DNA from: Trypanosoma brucei gambiense DAL972
Lineage: Eukaryota > Euglenozoa > Kinetoplastea > Trypanosomatida > Trypanosomatidae
Length of the DNA: 64,000 bases
Assembly (NCBI RefSeq): GCF_000210295.1
Contig: NC_026740.1
Span: 1,185,691-1,249,690 of the forward strand
Direction: 5' to 3'
The translations under genes were made by a program, and so were the position numbers. The notes beneath the pieces were generated by a model that was given only the letters and a program-made list of their open reading frames with translations, had not been told where the DNA came from and did no database searches. Of the stretch, positions 39,011-49,092 are shown piece after piece; positions within the stretch are counted from its first letter, which is position 1; each line of letters begins with the position of its first letter.

Positions 39011-42000
39011 CTAGTAACCTGCCAAGTCCCAGATGCTCGCGGCACGTTCAACTTCACTACAAACACCATCAGCACACTTTCGTACGCGTGGCGCACCTCT
39101 CATTGGGCTTAGTGAGGGAAATAGGTAATTGTCGACGTACATTTTCTGGTAGCGCCACTCCGCCGACTCCAGGAATGAAACAGTCACTTTGCTGTAACAA
39201 GGTTGAAGGTGCTGTGCACCCCTCAATGATTGGGCTCTCTGTTTCCGAAGATGAAGTCTGTAGATTTCTGCATAACCGATCGGTGCCGCGGTGTTACCCT
39301 GCTGACGTGCTTTTTGACAAACCTGCAGACTCCCACAGGGATTGGAACGGCTCAACGTAACAAATCTCGCTTCCCCTGATGCGGAGGCAGCGCCGTGCGT
39401 CGCCGTTCCTGCACACTCTGTACTTCGAACCTTTTTCCTGCGCTTGACATTGTAGCCCGTGAAATCGCTGTCATTGGCAATAGAACCCTGAACAGCCGAC
39501 TTGCGCATAAGCAGAGGGGCCCACGGCCGGCCACGAAGATGCGGGGGAGTGCTGCACCGTCCATCCGTAATGTTGATTGACCAGACAACAGCTTTCTCAT
39601 GCTGTTTTGGGTGTTCAGCTTCATCAAAAATCACCAGGGAGCCAGTGTTCTGTTCGTTCGCCTGATATTCCGCAGGTACCGGGTCTTCCAGTGGCTCAGT
39701 GACATCTTTCACCATTAATAAAGCGGGTTCATTGCGATGTGGCCGCTTGCACAACAGTGAAGCGTCAGTGTACAGTTCAGTAGCGCGTGCCTCATCCTTA
39801 AACAGAGCGGCGTTATTCGCTTCAATTTCACAATGACCACCTCCGGACCCCGCAACATCACCCGCATATTCTTCAAAACACAAGGATGGACTGGGTGGCC
39901 ATTGCACCAGTGATCGATAACAGTTCAGCTCGTCCCACCGCATTTCATTCCTCGCGTAATACTCAGCTCGTTCATTGTGCCACCGATTTCGTGCTTCTCT
40001 TTGAACAAGTTTGAATAAAGAAATGTAGCACTGTTCCTCAACACAAGAGACCATATCACTGTAAGAAGAAACAACTTGGTTCGATTGGTCTTCGGTCCAC
40101 ACATAACCCTTGGTTGGTTCAGCAGTCGGATACGTCGCCTCGACAGCGGGTAATTCATGCTGGTCAGCTACGTCTGCAACACGGAGTGGGGTGGTGACGC
40201 GGTGTTCGAGAGCAGCAGAGTAATGAATCGCTTCAGCGCCCGTGGTAGTGGAAATTGATATATCACAACCACTCCTGTCACTCGCGCCAATCAGTGATTT
40301 GCCAGCACCTTCAAGCGGCTCCCTGGTAGTGCTCAGTTCATGGAGCACGGTCGTCAAAACCGTATTCGCACGTTGCTCAGAATCAAGAACAATCTTATCA
40401 TCTGAGCTTGCACAAATACCAGCCACATCAACGCTAAGCATGCTTCCACTCCTCAGCGTGTTCGAGCGTATGACGCGCCGTAACAAGTTTGTAACACCCT
40501 CATCTTCTTGACTTTCGATGGTGCCTCTTATTGCACATTCCTCACGTTGCAATTCATTAAGCAACTGTTGACACTGGAGGTAGCGTCTTTGTTCCTGTAA
40601 TCGATATGCACTACGCTCAGCAGCAGAAGCAGCGGATTCACCTGCCCATCGTAACAAGTTTGTAACACCCTCATCTTCTTGACTTTCGATGGTGCCTCTT
40701 ATTGCACATTCCTCACGTTGCAATTCATTAAGCAACTGTTGACACTGGAGGTAGCGTCTTTGTTCCTGTAATCGATATGCACTACGCTCAGCAGCAGAAG
40801 CAGCGGATTCACCTGCCCATCGTAACAAGTTTGTAACACCCTCATCTTCTTGACTTTCGATGGTGTCTCTTATTGCACATTCCTCACGCTGCAATTCATT
40901 AAGCAACTGTTGACACTGGAGGTAGCGTCTTTGTTCCTGTAATCGATATGCACTGCGCTCAGTAGCAGAAGCAGCGGATTCACCTGCCCATCGTAACAAG
41001 TTTGTAACACCCTCATCTTCTTGACTTTCGATGGTGCCTCTTATTGCACATTCCTCACGTTGCAATTCATTAAGCAACTGTTGACACTGGAGGTAGCGTC
41101 TTTGTTCCTGTAATCGATATGCACTGCGCTCAGCAGCAGAAGCAGCGGATTCACCTGCCCATCGTAACAAGTTTGTAACACCCTCATCTTCTTGACTTTC
41201 GATGGTGCCTCTTATTGCACATTCCTCACGTTGCAATTCATTAAGCAACTGTTGACACTGGAGGTAGCGTCTTTGTTCCTGTAATCGATATGCACTACGC
41301 TCAGCAGCAGAAGCAGCGGATTCACCTGCCCATCGTAACAAGTTTGTAACACCCTCATCTTCTTGACTTTCGATGGTGCCTCTTATTGCACATTCCTCAC
41401 GTTGCAATTCATTAAGCAACTGTTGACACTGGAGGTAGCGTCTTTGTTCCTGTAATCGATATGCACTACGCTCAGCAGCAGAAGCAGCGGATTCACCTGC
41501 CCATCGTAACAAGTTTGTAACACCCTCATCTTCTTGACTTTCGATGGTGCCTCTTATTGCACATTCCTCACGTTGCAATTCATTAAGCAACTGTTGACAC
41601 TGGAGGTAGCGTCTTTGTTCCTGTAATCGATATGCACTGCGCTCAGCAGCAGAAGCAGCGGATTCACCTGCCCATCGTAACAAGTTTGTAACACCCTCAT
41701 CTTCTTGACTTTCGATGGTGCCTCTTATTGCACATTCCTCACGTTGCAATTCATTAAGCAACTGTTGACACTGCAGGTAGCGTCTTTGTTCCTGTAATCG
41801 ATATGCACTGCGCTCAGCAGCAGAAGCAGCGGATTCACCTGCCCATCGTAACAAGTTTGTAACACCCTCATCTTCTTGACTTTCGATGGTACGCCCGACC
41901 ACAGCATCCCTGTGTTGAGTTTCGGTCAGCAACTCGTAGCAACGGTTGCCCAGCGGTGGAGTGCGGGCGCCAACGTTTTGTTTGTTGGGGATGTGTTTCG

Positions 42001-43006
42001 AATAGTTTGGCAGTGAGGAGCGGTCTTCTTGCGGTTCTCGACGGAATATGGAATGATGACTCCAACTACCACCTCGATCACTCCTTTCAGCATGAATTAA
42101 ATCGTGCGTGGACGAGGCGGAGGCGCTGTTTAGTTTGTCGTTTCGTAATGCGGAAGGTCGTGCATCTCCTGATGTGTTTTCTGTGGAAAAGTGAGGAAAA
42201 CGGTGATCCAAGTTTGTGACACTAAGGAGGTCAGCGGCTGTTACCGAACTGTGGCCTTCCCCCAGTTCTGCCATATACAGCAACCCGAAAGCCTTCTCGT
42301 AGTGCGACGCCAAGAGCCCGTAAGCTGCCCTGCGCCACTGCAACGTGCGTGTTGCAAACTCCCCGGCAGGATCGTACTCAAAGGAAGAGAAGGACGCGCT
42401 CGATGCCTTGCTCAGTAAAGAATCGAATGACGACTCTCCGGAGTGTAACAATGCGGATGTAGTGTTCATTAATGGCGGTGAGTCTCCTAGCACTGTGGTG
42501 GCACCGAGAAATAAAGCAGATGTAACGTTGGTTTCTGAGAAGCCAGTTGACTGCTTGCGCCTCTGTCTTGAAAGATACTCATCGCTCTTCCCCCGCAACC
42601 CCATATTAGGTTGCTTCATGTCTTTTCCGACGATAGCTGATTCAGCCCTTTTGGGTAAATGCTTCGTGTGAGTCTGGGTGAGCACCTCGATGTTTTTGCA
42701 AAGAGGAGTCCACTTGGTCTCACTTTTGATATCGTCCGTTCTACTTTTAAATTCGGGCTTCAATCCCATCTCTATATTTTTTACAGTATGATGATGTTTC
42801 TTCGGACTTACACAACTTTTTGGCTGCGACAGCGCCGTTGTGCCAATCCGCAACGAACTGTGGTACCCCTTAAGAGCAGAGCCATGGCTGGGGAGGCGAA
42901 CCAAACCTGTGTGGGCCACCGAGTTCTGACGCATACGTTTAAGGTAATATTCAATACGAGCAATGTGGCGATCCACCGACGCTATGGATGAAGCAACACC
43001 CTCCAT
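39011..43006 (-). CDS. Large protein with eight near-identical 57-residue coiled-coil repeats
   Basis: 1331 residues from ATG at 43006 (MEGVASSIASVDRHIARIEY); the frame reaches 43057 only through non-ATG codons. The N-terminal ~390 residues are polar and low in recognisable domains. Next come eight full copies and a partial ninth of a 57-residue unit (GTIESQEDEGVTNLLRWAGE, SAASAAERSAYRLQEQRRYL, QCQQLLNELQREECAIR), predicted helical and highly charged. The C-terminal ~460 residues are non-repetitive, with DNYLFPSLSPMRGAPR near the end. Long, homogenised repeats like these are typical of trypanosome cytoskeletal or flagellum-attachment proteins, which is only an inference here. I recognise no named family. 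Confidence 0.85.
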   Translation of the reverse strand: MEGVASSIASVDRHIARIEYYLKRMRQNSVAHTGLVRLPSHGSALKGYHSSLRIGTTALSQPKSCVSPKKHHHTVKNIEMGLKPEFKSRTDDIKSETKWTPLCKNIEVLTQTHTKHLPKRAESAIVGKDMKQPNMGLRGKSDEYLSRQRRKQSTGFSETNVTSALFLGATTVLGDSPPLMNTTSALLHSGESSFDSLLSKASSASFSSFEYDPAGEFATRTLQWRRAAYGLLASHYEKAFGLLYMAELGEGHSSVTAADLLSVTNLDHRFPHFSTENTSGDARPSALRNDKLNSASASSTHDLIHAERSDRGGSWSHHSIFRREPQEDRSSLPNYSKHIPNKQNVGARTPPLGNRCYELLTETQHRDAVVGRTIESQEDEGVTNLLRWAGESAASAAERSAYRLQEQRRYLQCQQLLNELQREECAIRGTIESQEDEGVTNLLRWAGESAASAAERSAYRLQEQRRYLQCQQLLNELQREECAIRGTIESQEDEGVTNLLRWAGESAASAAERSAYRLQEQRRYLQCQQLLNELQREECAIRGTIESQEDEGVTNLLRWAGESAASAAERSAYRLQEQRRYLQCQQLLNELQREECAIRGTIESQEDEGVTNLLRWAGESAASAAERSAYRLQEQRRYLQCQQLLNELQREECAIRGTIESQEDEGVTNLLRWAGESAASATERSAYRLQEQRRYLQCQQLLNELQREECAIRDTIESQEDEGVTNLLRWAGESAASAAERSAYRLQEQRRYLQCQQLLNELQREECAIRGTIESQEDEGVTNLLRWAGESAASAAERSAYRLQEQRRYLQCQQLLNELQREECAIRGTIESQEDEGVTNLLRRVIRSNTLRSGSMLSVDVAGICASSDDKIVLDSEQRANTVLTTVLHELSTTREPLEGAGKSLIGASDRSGCDISISTTTGAEAIHYSAALEHRVTTPLRVADVADQHELPAVEATYPTAEPTKGYVWTEDQSNQVVSSYSDMVSCVEEQCYISLFKLVQREARNRWHNERAEYYARNEMRWDELNCYRSLVQWPPSPSLCFEEYAGDVAGSGGGHCEIEANNAALFKDEARATELYTDASLLCKRPHRNEPALLMVKDVTEPLEDPVPAEYQANEQNTGSLVIFDEAEHPKQHEKAVVWSINITDGRCSTPPHLRGRPWAPLLMRKSAVQGSIANDSDFTGYNVKRRKKVRSTECAGTATHGAASASGEARFVTLSRSNPCGSLQVCQKARQQGNTAAPIGYAEIYRLHLRKQRAQSLRGAQHLQPCYSKVTVSFLESAEWRYQKMYVDNYLFPSLSPMRGAPRVRKCADGVCSEVERAASIWDLAGY
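40481..41890 (-). repeat. 171-bp in-frame tandem repeat, 8.25 units
   Basis: The block starting taacaagtttgtaacaccct recurs exactly every 171 bases from 40481 to 41849. Units differ by only a few bases, for example GTIES against DTIES and SAAERS against SATERS. Such uniformity points to recent expansion or ongoing homogenisation. There are no spacers, so it is not a CRISPR array. Confidence 0.98.
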
Positions 43007-44588
43007 CTGACAGGTGGTCGCCTCCTCCTCCTGTAATAATGAGCTAATACAGAGCAACGTGAATTGGTATCAAGTGTCTTTGGATATATATTTTGCGGAG
43101 TCGCAGTGCGGTGCGAAGTTGTTAGTTCTTTAACCGACCGAGTCTCCGCAGTTGAAAAATTGTATGTATGCGTGTATGTGTGTCTATGTCTATGCGCTGG
43201 TAAGAAAAGGAACAGTGCCTGAGGAAGCAAAGATAACAATGTAGCCTCCGTTCCCTTTTGTACACAATTTCACAAGGCGGAACATCGGACCAAACGGCAA
43301 TGATGATAGAAGTAATTTTGGAAAGCAATCGGTTTTAACAAAAACAACAGAGTAACTTTCCATCAAACACATTATGTGACTAGTTATATGCTGATCTTTG
43401 TGTAGCTTGCCGGTGCACAGATAGGTTTTCTCCTGTAAGAATGAAGAAAATGTACGAAAGAAAGCACATAAACACCAAAGGGATATTTTTAGTCATTTTC
43501 GTCGGCAATTGTGTTGCCCGGAACAGCAACCCCCACGTTTGGGCAATCGATCCTCCTTGAAAAGCGGGGGTTTCTAATAATATACAACTTAACAGAGCTT
43601 TCCTTGTCTCCTGCCGACGACTGCACCACACCACACCCCCCACTGATAAGGAGGAGGAAAAGAAGAGAGGGAATATATTAAATTGAGGACCGCGACTACA
43701 AACCTTATTCAGGAAATTTTGGAGGTGATATGAATAATGAAGTTCATGACATTTCACCCTGGTCCGCAGCCTACATAGCCTCCCCACATTTTGCACGCGT
43801 ACAAACACTATTGCATGCTAGCTTGGGCCCATCACTGGCATCAATGCCGTAAGTAATGCGCATTAGCTCACATTTGCGGCATCTACACACAAAAAGAAAA
43901 ACAGCAGAGAGATGAAGAGGAAGGAGACATACGCAAACACACCATTCAGCGTGGTGACAAGATACATTCAGGTCAGTGCTACACGGGCAAAGTGATGGCA
44001 CAAGGCGTGTGTGTGAGTGAGTGGGGGAAGGCACAACGTGTATACGAGTAAGAACACCGACAGAACAACAAATGGGGTACGAGGCGAAACCATCCTCATA
44101 TCCCCCTCCCACTGGCACTCAACTAAAAAAAAAAACTCTTTTTTTTTTAGTAGACAATTTCCCCTTATTCACGCACCACACGAAGGGAAATTGTCCCACC
44201 GCGTCAAAGCACTGAAAGCCATGTGACAGGTCTGCCGAATATCCCTTGCTACTGAACACGCATCCTTACTACACAAACCACAAATATCTCGAAAAGTTGG
44301 AGAAAGCAAACATACCAACGATATCGACAACTCACAATGGAAAACAGATCGCATGTCTCAGAACAGTAAACTACAAGACAGTAGCCCGACTACCTCCACT
44401 AAAGTTCAAAATGGATGGCAGCAATCGTACAGCTTGGCCCCTCAAGTACACACAAAAGACAGTGTATACTTGAAAGCCAAACAGAGATACTGTGAGGCAC
44501 AACACCTCAACTCTCGCCCGTGCTTGAAACAACCCAACACCCTCGCACACTTTCCTCCGCCATATTACCGACACAAACCCACTCCGTC
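43007..44588. other. Intergenic region between bromodomain and repeat-protein genes
   Basis: About 1.6 kb without a supported gene. Includes an A-run/T-run hairpin at 44122-44151. Frames of about 140 codons at 43.4-43.8 and 44.35-44.8 kb have no family likeness. Confidence 0.6.
44122..44151. repeat. Perfect A-run/T-run inverted repeat
   Basis: An ACTA(11) run, a short CTC loop and a T run ending TAGT form an uninterrupted A:T stem of about 13 base pairs. It lies in the intergenic region, where it could be a hairpin in RNA or cruciform DNA. Such runs also arise by chance in this A/T-rich genome. Confidence 0.8.
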
Positions 44589-46484
44589 TCAGTTAAGTTC
44601 ATTTTCAACCCGTTTAAGGGTTAAAATAACTTCCTCAATAGTGTCTTGCTGTAAAGGCATCTTATCCAGCTTGTTCATCATCGCCTCCAGTTCTCCAAGC
44701 CTCTCCACTGATATTGAGGGAGGCGCTCGCCTCGTAAGAAAAGTATCGGAGTCATCACTGCTGCTCGTTGAAGATGAGGAATAATAAGATGACGATGTCG
44801 ACGAACTGGTCGGCAATGGACTCAACATCTCCGTAGAGGAGTACTCTTCTAATCTCCTCTTACTTCGTTTGGAATCTTTGCCATTATCCCTGCCGCCCAG
44901 CCGACCAGCCTTCACTTTCGATATACGACTACCCCAATCCGCTTTCTCGCGCTTCACCTTTGGTGGCTTCTGCCTTCGTTCATGATCACTCTTTTCCTTT
45001 TTCCTCCTGAGATCAGCTTGCCCCACCCGTCTTCGGCTCTCCTTTTCTTTCTTAAGTGACTTGCGCCCGTGTTTTGCGCGCAAAACCTGGGACGATTTGG
45101 ACGAGATCGATATTGCTGCCCCTTCCTTTTGACGGCTACTCACGCGATCAGTTTTCTCCCATACGTCATCTTCATCCAGTATCCCGCCCCCTTCGCCTTC
45201 ACTACCACCGGACGGACGTGTTTCAGTTTTTGTGGAGGTGGAGGACACCAGCGAAAGCCGTAGCCGGGGGCGCGGTGGTTTGTCACTGGGGTCCGCATGT
45301 GCGGGCACGGGGGCGTCTTTCCCATTCTCCGTTGATTGTACCGGTGGTTTCCTGCGCAGTACTAACCTACGTCCGCCGTTATTTACCTGATGGCTAACAG
45401 TGTCGTCCGTGCGACTGCCGTTCGCGTCACATACAAGCTTCTCATCTGTGCTTTGCACGGCCCCGTCACATGCTGCTTGGTATCGAGAAGGAAATAATGC
45501 AGCCAACTCATCAGCAGGAAGCGGCTCCATCGATATACCGTCGCCATTTGCGTCCATCATGCGGCGAAGCACCCCTGTCCCCGTCCCCGTGCGTGGCCCA
45601 CATCCCACAGTGTCCTGTCCACACAATGTCGAGAAGAGTTCCTGATCCGCTTCTAACTGCTGTTTTTCATACGTCTCTGCATCTCTTACAGCACGGTAGC
45701 CGATCTTCACAAGCTTGCGACACTGTGCAGCGAGGATGCTATCAGACCCATTGTAGTGTTCACAGTTACAGCTCATCAGGGTTAGGAGTGCCTTAAGATC
45801 GGCGTAGTCCGCCACAGTAGCATCCCAAACGCTACAATAGAGTGTCGAAAGGGACACGGGACGCCTTACCCGTTGGTAATAATTTGGGGCCTCCAGCTCC
45901 GTCACCGGCAGCAAAAAATCTGAACCTCCCGTACAACTAAACCGCCACAGTTCATCCACGGCACGGGTCAGACAACACCGCCGGCGCCATGCCCGGCGTT
46001 GAACTTTCATGCTTTCAACTTCACCTAATTTAATCAACTCAGCCTCGCGCTCCGCTTCTACCTCAGAGGAGAGAAGCAAAACCTCCTCCATCAGCCGCTG
46101 CACACGTATGGATTCATAGTACGCTGTGACGGCACCGTCCCGGCGCGTGTCCCCAATTGGCACTCCGTTGGAGAAATTTTCCGAAAGGAAACCATTATTT
46201 TCGACTCCACCATTAGCTATGGAACGGCGGTCTTTCCTCCGTCGTGTGGGTATAACAAAGTGTCTACCTCCGGTTAAAGTGGATGGCACAGTAATCTCCG
46301 CCCACTTCCTATCCCGCCACTTACACATCAGGGTCGACAGAGTCTCAGAAAACTCTTGGGGGTTGTGCACTGTTGAAAGGTGCTGGGCAAACGCCGTGCA
46401 AAAGGTATTACTGATGTCAACAGATACAAGGTGCTGCCACGGTGAACAGGAGGGCGCGCGACGTGTGGAGGTGCCCCCCGACAT
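44589..46484 (-). CDS. BDF4: Bromodomain factor (probably BDF4)
   Basis: 631 residues. A single bromodomain lies at about 170-270: LLPVTELEAPNYYQRVRRPV is the ZA-loop/helix-A region and LLTLMSCNCEHYNGSDSI carries the acetyl-lysine-binding Asn (N245 in HYNG). The N-terminal 170 residues are of unknown type, and the C-terminal 300 are Lys/Arg/Ser-rich and probably disordered (KKEKESRRRVGQ; Ser run near the end). Trypanosome bromodomain factors mark transcription start regions and affect VSG silencing. BDF4 is preferred because I recall it lying next to threonine synthase on T. brucei chromosome 7; the domain call is firm, the number is not. Confidence 0.82.
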   Translation of the reverse strand: MSGGTSTRRAPSCSPWQHLVSVDISNTFCTAFAQHLSTVHNPQEFSETLSTLMCKWRDRKWAEITVPSTLTGGRHFVIPTRRRKDRRSIANGGVENNGFLSENFSNGVPIGDTRRDGAVTAYYESIRVQRLMEEVLLLSSEVEAEREAELIKLGEVESMKVQRRAWRRRCCLTRAVDELWRFSCTGGSDFLLPVTELEAPNYYQRVRRPVSLSTLYCSVWDATVADYADLKALLTLMSCNCEHYNGSDSILAAQCRKLVKIGYRAVRDAETYEKQQLEADQELFSTLCGQDTVGCGPRTGTGTGVLRRMMDANGDGISMEPLPADELAALFPSRYQAACDGAVQSTDEKLVCDANGSRTDDTVSHQVNNGGRRLVLRRKPPVQSTENGKDAPVPAHADPSDKPPRPRLRLSLVSSTSTKTETRPSGGSEGEGGGILDEDDVWEKTDRVSSRQKEGAAISISSKSSQVLRAKHGRKSLKKEKESRRRVGQADLRRKKEKSDHERRQKPPKVKREKADWGSRISKVKAGRLGGRDNGKDSKRSKRRLEEYSSTEMLSPLPTSSSTSSSYYSSSSTSSSDDSDTFLTRRAPPSISVERLGELEAMMNKLDKMPLQQDTIEEVILTLKRVENELN

Positions 46485-47064
46485 TGTGGAGGGACAACGA
46501 AGAGACCTTTATAGAGCAAAATAAACGGTTAAACAAACACAAAGAGCGGGAAAGAAGGCACATAACCTAGTAAAGGCAAGGAAGAAAAACCATTTCAAAA
46601 ACGTTTTGGTTAATTGACTAACCTCTGAAAAAATGTTCACGTACGGTCCATTAATAAGAAAGTTACCTTACCTAACCAACTCTCCCCCATGGCAACGAAG
46701 CACACACACGACTCCATGGGGGCACTAGGTTTCAATAAATCACGATAAGAAACTAAAAACCTCTCGAACAAAATAAAAAAAAAAATACGAAACCGCTCAC
46801 ACAACCCAGTAAAGTAAGTAAGGAAAGATCATCCCACAAACGTTTTGTTAAAATGATGCCGCCGTTTTCGTCTTGGTTAATTGACTAACCGCTGAAAAAA
46901 ATGTTCGTGTCCAGCTCGCTAATAAGGAAGTCACGTCATCTAACCAACTCCCCCATAAAGTTGTATGTGCTTCACCTCCATGGGGGAAGTTGGTGTCAAC
47001 AAATCACAATACGATAAGAAACTAACAACTTCTCAAACGCAGAATTTCAAACTCTGATATTGTA
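46485..47064. other. Intergenic region, threonine synthase to bromodomain gene
   Basis: Filled by two diverged direct copies of a ~230-bp module (46566-46776 and 46803-47038), described separately. No gene seen. Confidence 0.7.
46566..47038. repeat. Diverged direct repeat of a hairpin-bearing module (two units)
   Basis: Units at about 46566-46776 and 46803-47038 share, in order, a ggttaattgactaacc stem-loop (46608-46623 and 46875-46890), a ctgaaaaaa-atgttc block, a taaccaact block and a second hairpin, then caaatcac and gataagaaacta. The second hairpin pairs CCCCCATGG with CCATGGGGG in unit 1 (46683-46722). In unit 2 it pairs ACCAAC plus CCCCCAT with ATGGGGG plus GTTGGT (46943-46994). On the minus strand this lies just after the threonine synthase stop, so it is probably its 3' UTR. 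Confidence 0.8.
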
Positions 47065-49092
47065 TCAGCAAGAGCCCTCACTGGTGCAAACGACAAAACC
47101 AGTTACCTCCTTCCTCAGAAGAGACACATCCCGTGTTGCTACACGCGGTTTGAGAGAGCCGGATCGTGCTTCCACAGTAGCGAGTACCGCGCGCAGGCTC
47201 GGATGCACTGCTTCACCAGGGCATAGTGCGAGCACCTTCTCATAGAGATACTTGCAACTCTCTGCTGGGTCAGTTACAGACTCAACACCTTCAGCTCCAA
47301 CCGCGTCCTCACCGAGAATAGCATGAAGCACCGCCGCAGGAAACTTTGCCCAGTGCGCAGTGCTGGCGATCACGAGGGGTCGTCGGGTCTCTGGATGCTC
47401 CCGTCGGTACTCCGTAGCCGCATGGAGGGCGACAGCGGTGTGCGGGTCCAACAGTTTACCGGTCGCGTCAAATATTTTCTTTATAGCCGCAGCGCAATTG
47501 GACTCATTACATTTGCTTGACCAAAACGTTTCCTGCATTCTCTGCAGAACCTTGCCGCAAACCTCAAACCTCTTTTCAAACTCAAGTCGTCCCATCTGCT
47601 CGGAAACATACTTCGAATCACCGTCAGAGAGTATAAAGAGAAACCGCTCCACATTTGACGCCTTCAATATATCAATTGAAGGAGAAGCGGTAGGTACCAA
47701 ATGACGGTGGCTGATATCGTAGCAGCCAGTGCTTACAAACTCGTAAAGAACGTCGTTGGTGTTGCTGGCGACGATGAGTTTGCCGACGGGGAGTCCCATG
47801 AGCTTCGCCACGTACGCGGCGAGAATGTTGCCGAAGTTTCCACTCGGCACGACAAAGTCCACCTTGTCGCCAAATGCAAGGGCCTCTGTAACCTTGTCCC
47901 CATTCTGCTGTATACACTTTCGGTATGCCCAGAAATAATATACAACCTGAGGAATCAGTCGACCCCAGTTGATGCTGTTGGCGGAGGAGAGGCGCACGCC
48001 AGCGTCATTAACCAATTCCCTCTCCAACTTTTCGTCGGCAAACAACTTCTTTACGCTTTGCTGACAAAAATCAAAGTCTGATTCAACACCAATGACACGA
48101 ACAGTGGTACCGTTGTCATACGAAATCATATGCATCTTCTGCACTGGAGACACGCCTCGGAGGGGGTAAAACACCATAACACGACAAGGACTCTTCGCGT
48201 TAACAAATCCGCTGATAGCTGCGACCCCAGTGTCCCCCGAAGTGGCTGTTAGAATCATGTATTGCAGAGGTTTGCCGGCGGCTGTGCTGGAACTCACAAC
48301 CTCTCCACCTCCACACCCATTGTTGTCACCGCCCTTCTGGTTCGCGACAGCCGCCACCGCCGTGTCAAAGTAGCGCGGAAACAACTGCAGTGCGAAGTCT
48401 TTGAATGCCCCTGTCGGCCCGTGATACAACTCAAGCAGATACATGTTATGCCAATCCGAGTGGTTCTCCGGCGCATCCGCCACCGACGTGGCACGCGGAT
48501 GTATGGGTGTAAGAGGGCACACATCCTTCAACCCGTTCCACCGTGAGGGATCGTATGCCTCCAAGATGTGCTTGGAAAGGATGTGCGGTTTCAAGCTCAT
48601 GTCTGTCAGCCGCTCCAACAGGGACCGTGCCGCCTCCACGTAACTGAGGTTGGGGGCAGTGCAGAGGTACCTGAGTTGTGAAGCCGTTACCTGTGGAATC
48701 TTGCGCAGAGTGAAGAGCCCCCCGTCGGACGCCAGACCGTCACGAATGACACTGAGAAACGATACAGAAGGCTCGACAGCCCCCCGAGTCGACGAGAACT
48801 GCCGGTGGCTGACCAACGACGTCACCTCCGTGATGACCTCTTCCACCGTGCTATCCTCACCCCACACAAATCGGCAGTCGTATATTTCCCCTTCTTCTCC
48901 AGGAGACTGTCGCTTCATGTCCAACCCGGCAGCCGTTTGGTCGATACAGAGACGAAATACGTCGGAGGGTTCCCCCTTTTCACCATCACGAGGGTGTGTG
49001 AACAACTGTGGACCCGTTACACTTAGCAGACCATCAACCACGCGCTCCTTCACCTCCACTGAGGCTGTGCCACATACGCGTAAGGTGAGCAT
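47065..49092 (-). CDS. Threonine synthase (PLP-dependent)
   Basis: 675 residues. The PLP lysine is K231 in YHGPTGAFKDFALQ, the family signature (usually PTLAFKDFALQ). The phosphate-binding loop is TATSGDTGVAAISGFVN, and the N-terminal domain motif SFLSVIRDGLASDGGLFT begins near residue 110. It converts O-phosphohomoserine to threonine, the last step of threonine synthesis. The enzyme body from about residue 103 is near the usual length for the fungal-type enzyme; the first ~100 residues are extra and contain no motif I know. The ATG at 49092 is the first in frame. I recall the T. brucei gene as Tb927.7.4390, unchecked. Confidence 0.93.
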   Translation of the reverse strand: MLTLRVCGTASVEVKERVVDGLLSVTGPQLFTHPRDGEKGEPSDVFRLCIDQTAAGLDMKRQSPGEEGEIYDCRFVWGEDSTVEEVITEVTSLVSHRQFSSTRGAVEPSVSFLSVIRDGLASDGGLFTLRKIPQVTASQLRYLCTAPNLSYVEAARSLLERLTDMSLKPHILSKHILEAYDPSRWNGLKDVCPLTPIHPRATSVADAPENHSDWHNMYLLELYHGPTGAFKDFALQLFPRYFDTAVAAVANQKGGDNNGCGGGEVVSSSTAAGKPLQYMILTATSGDTGVAAISGFVNAKSPCRVMVFYPLRGVSPVQKMHMISYDNGTTVRVIGVESDFDFCQQSVKKLFADEKLERELVNDAGVRLSSANSINWGRLIPQVVYYFWAYRKCIQQNGDKVTEALAFGDKVDFVVPSGNFGNILAAYVAKLMGLPVGKLIVASNTNDVLYEFVSTGCYDISHRHLVPTASPSIDILKASNVERFLFILSDGDSKYVSEQMGRLEFEKRFEVCGKVLQRMQETFWSSKCNESNCAAAIKKIFDATGKLLDPHTAVALHAATEYRREHPETRRPLVIASTAHWAKFPAAVLHAILGEDAVGAEGVESVTDPAESCKYLYEKVLALCPGEAVHPSLRAVLATVEARSGSLKPRVATRDVSLLRKEVTGFVVCTSEGSC

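Noticed and set aside
40481..41890. CRISPR-like array
   Set aside because: Units are 171 bp, contiguous, in frame and without spacers; this is a coding tandem repeat.
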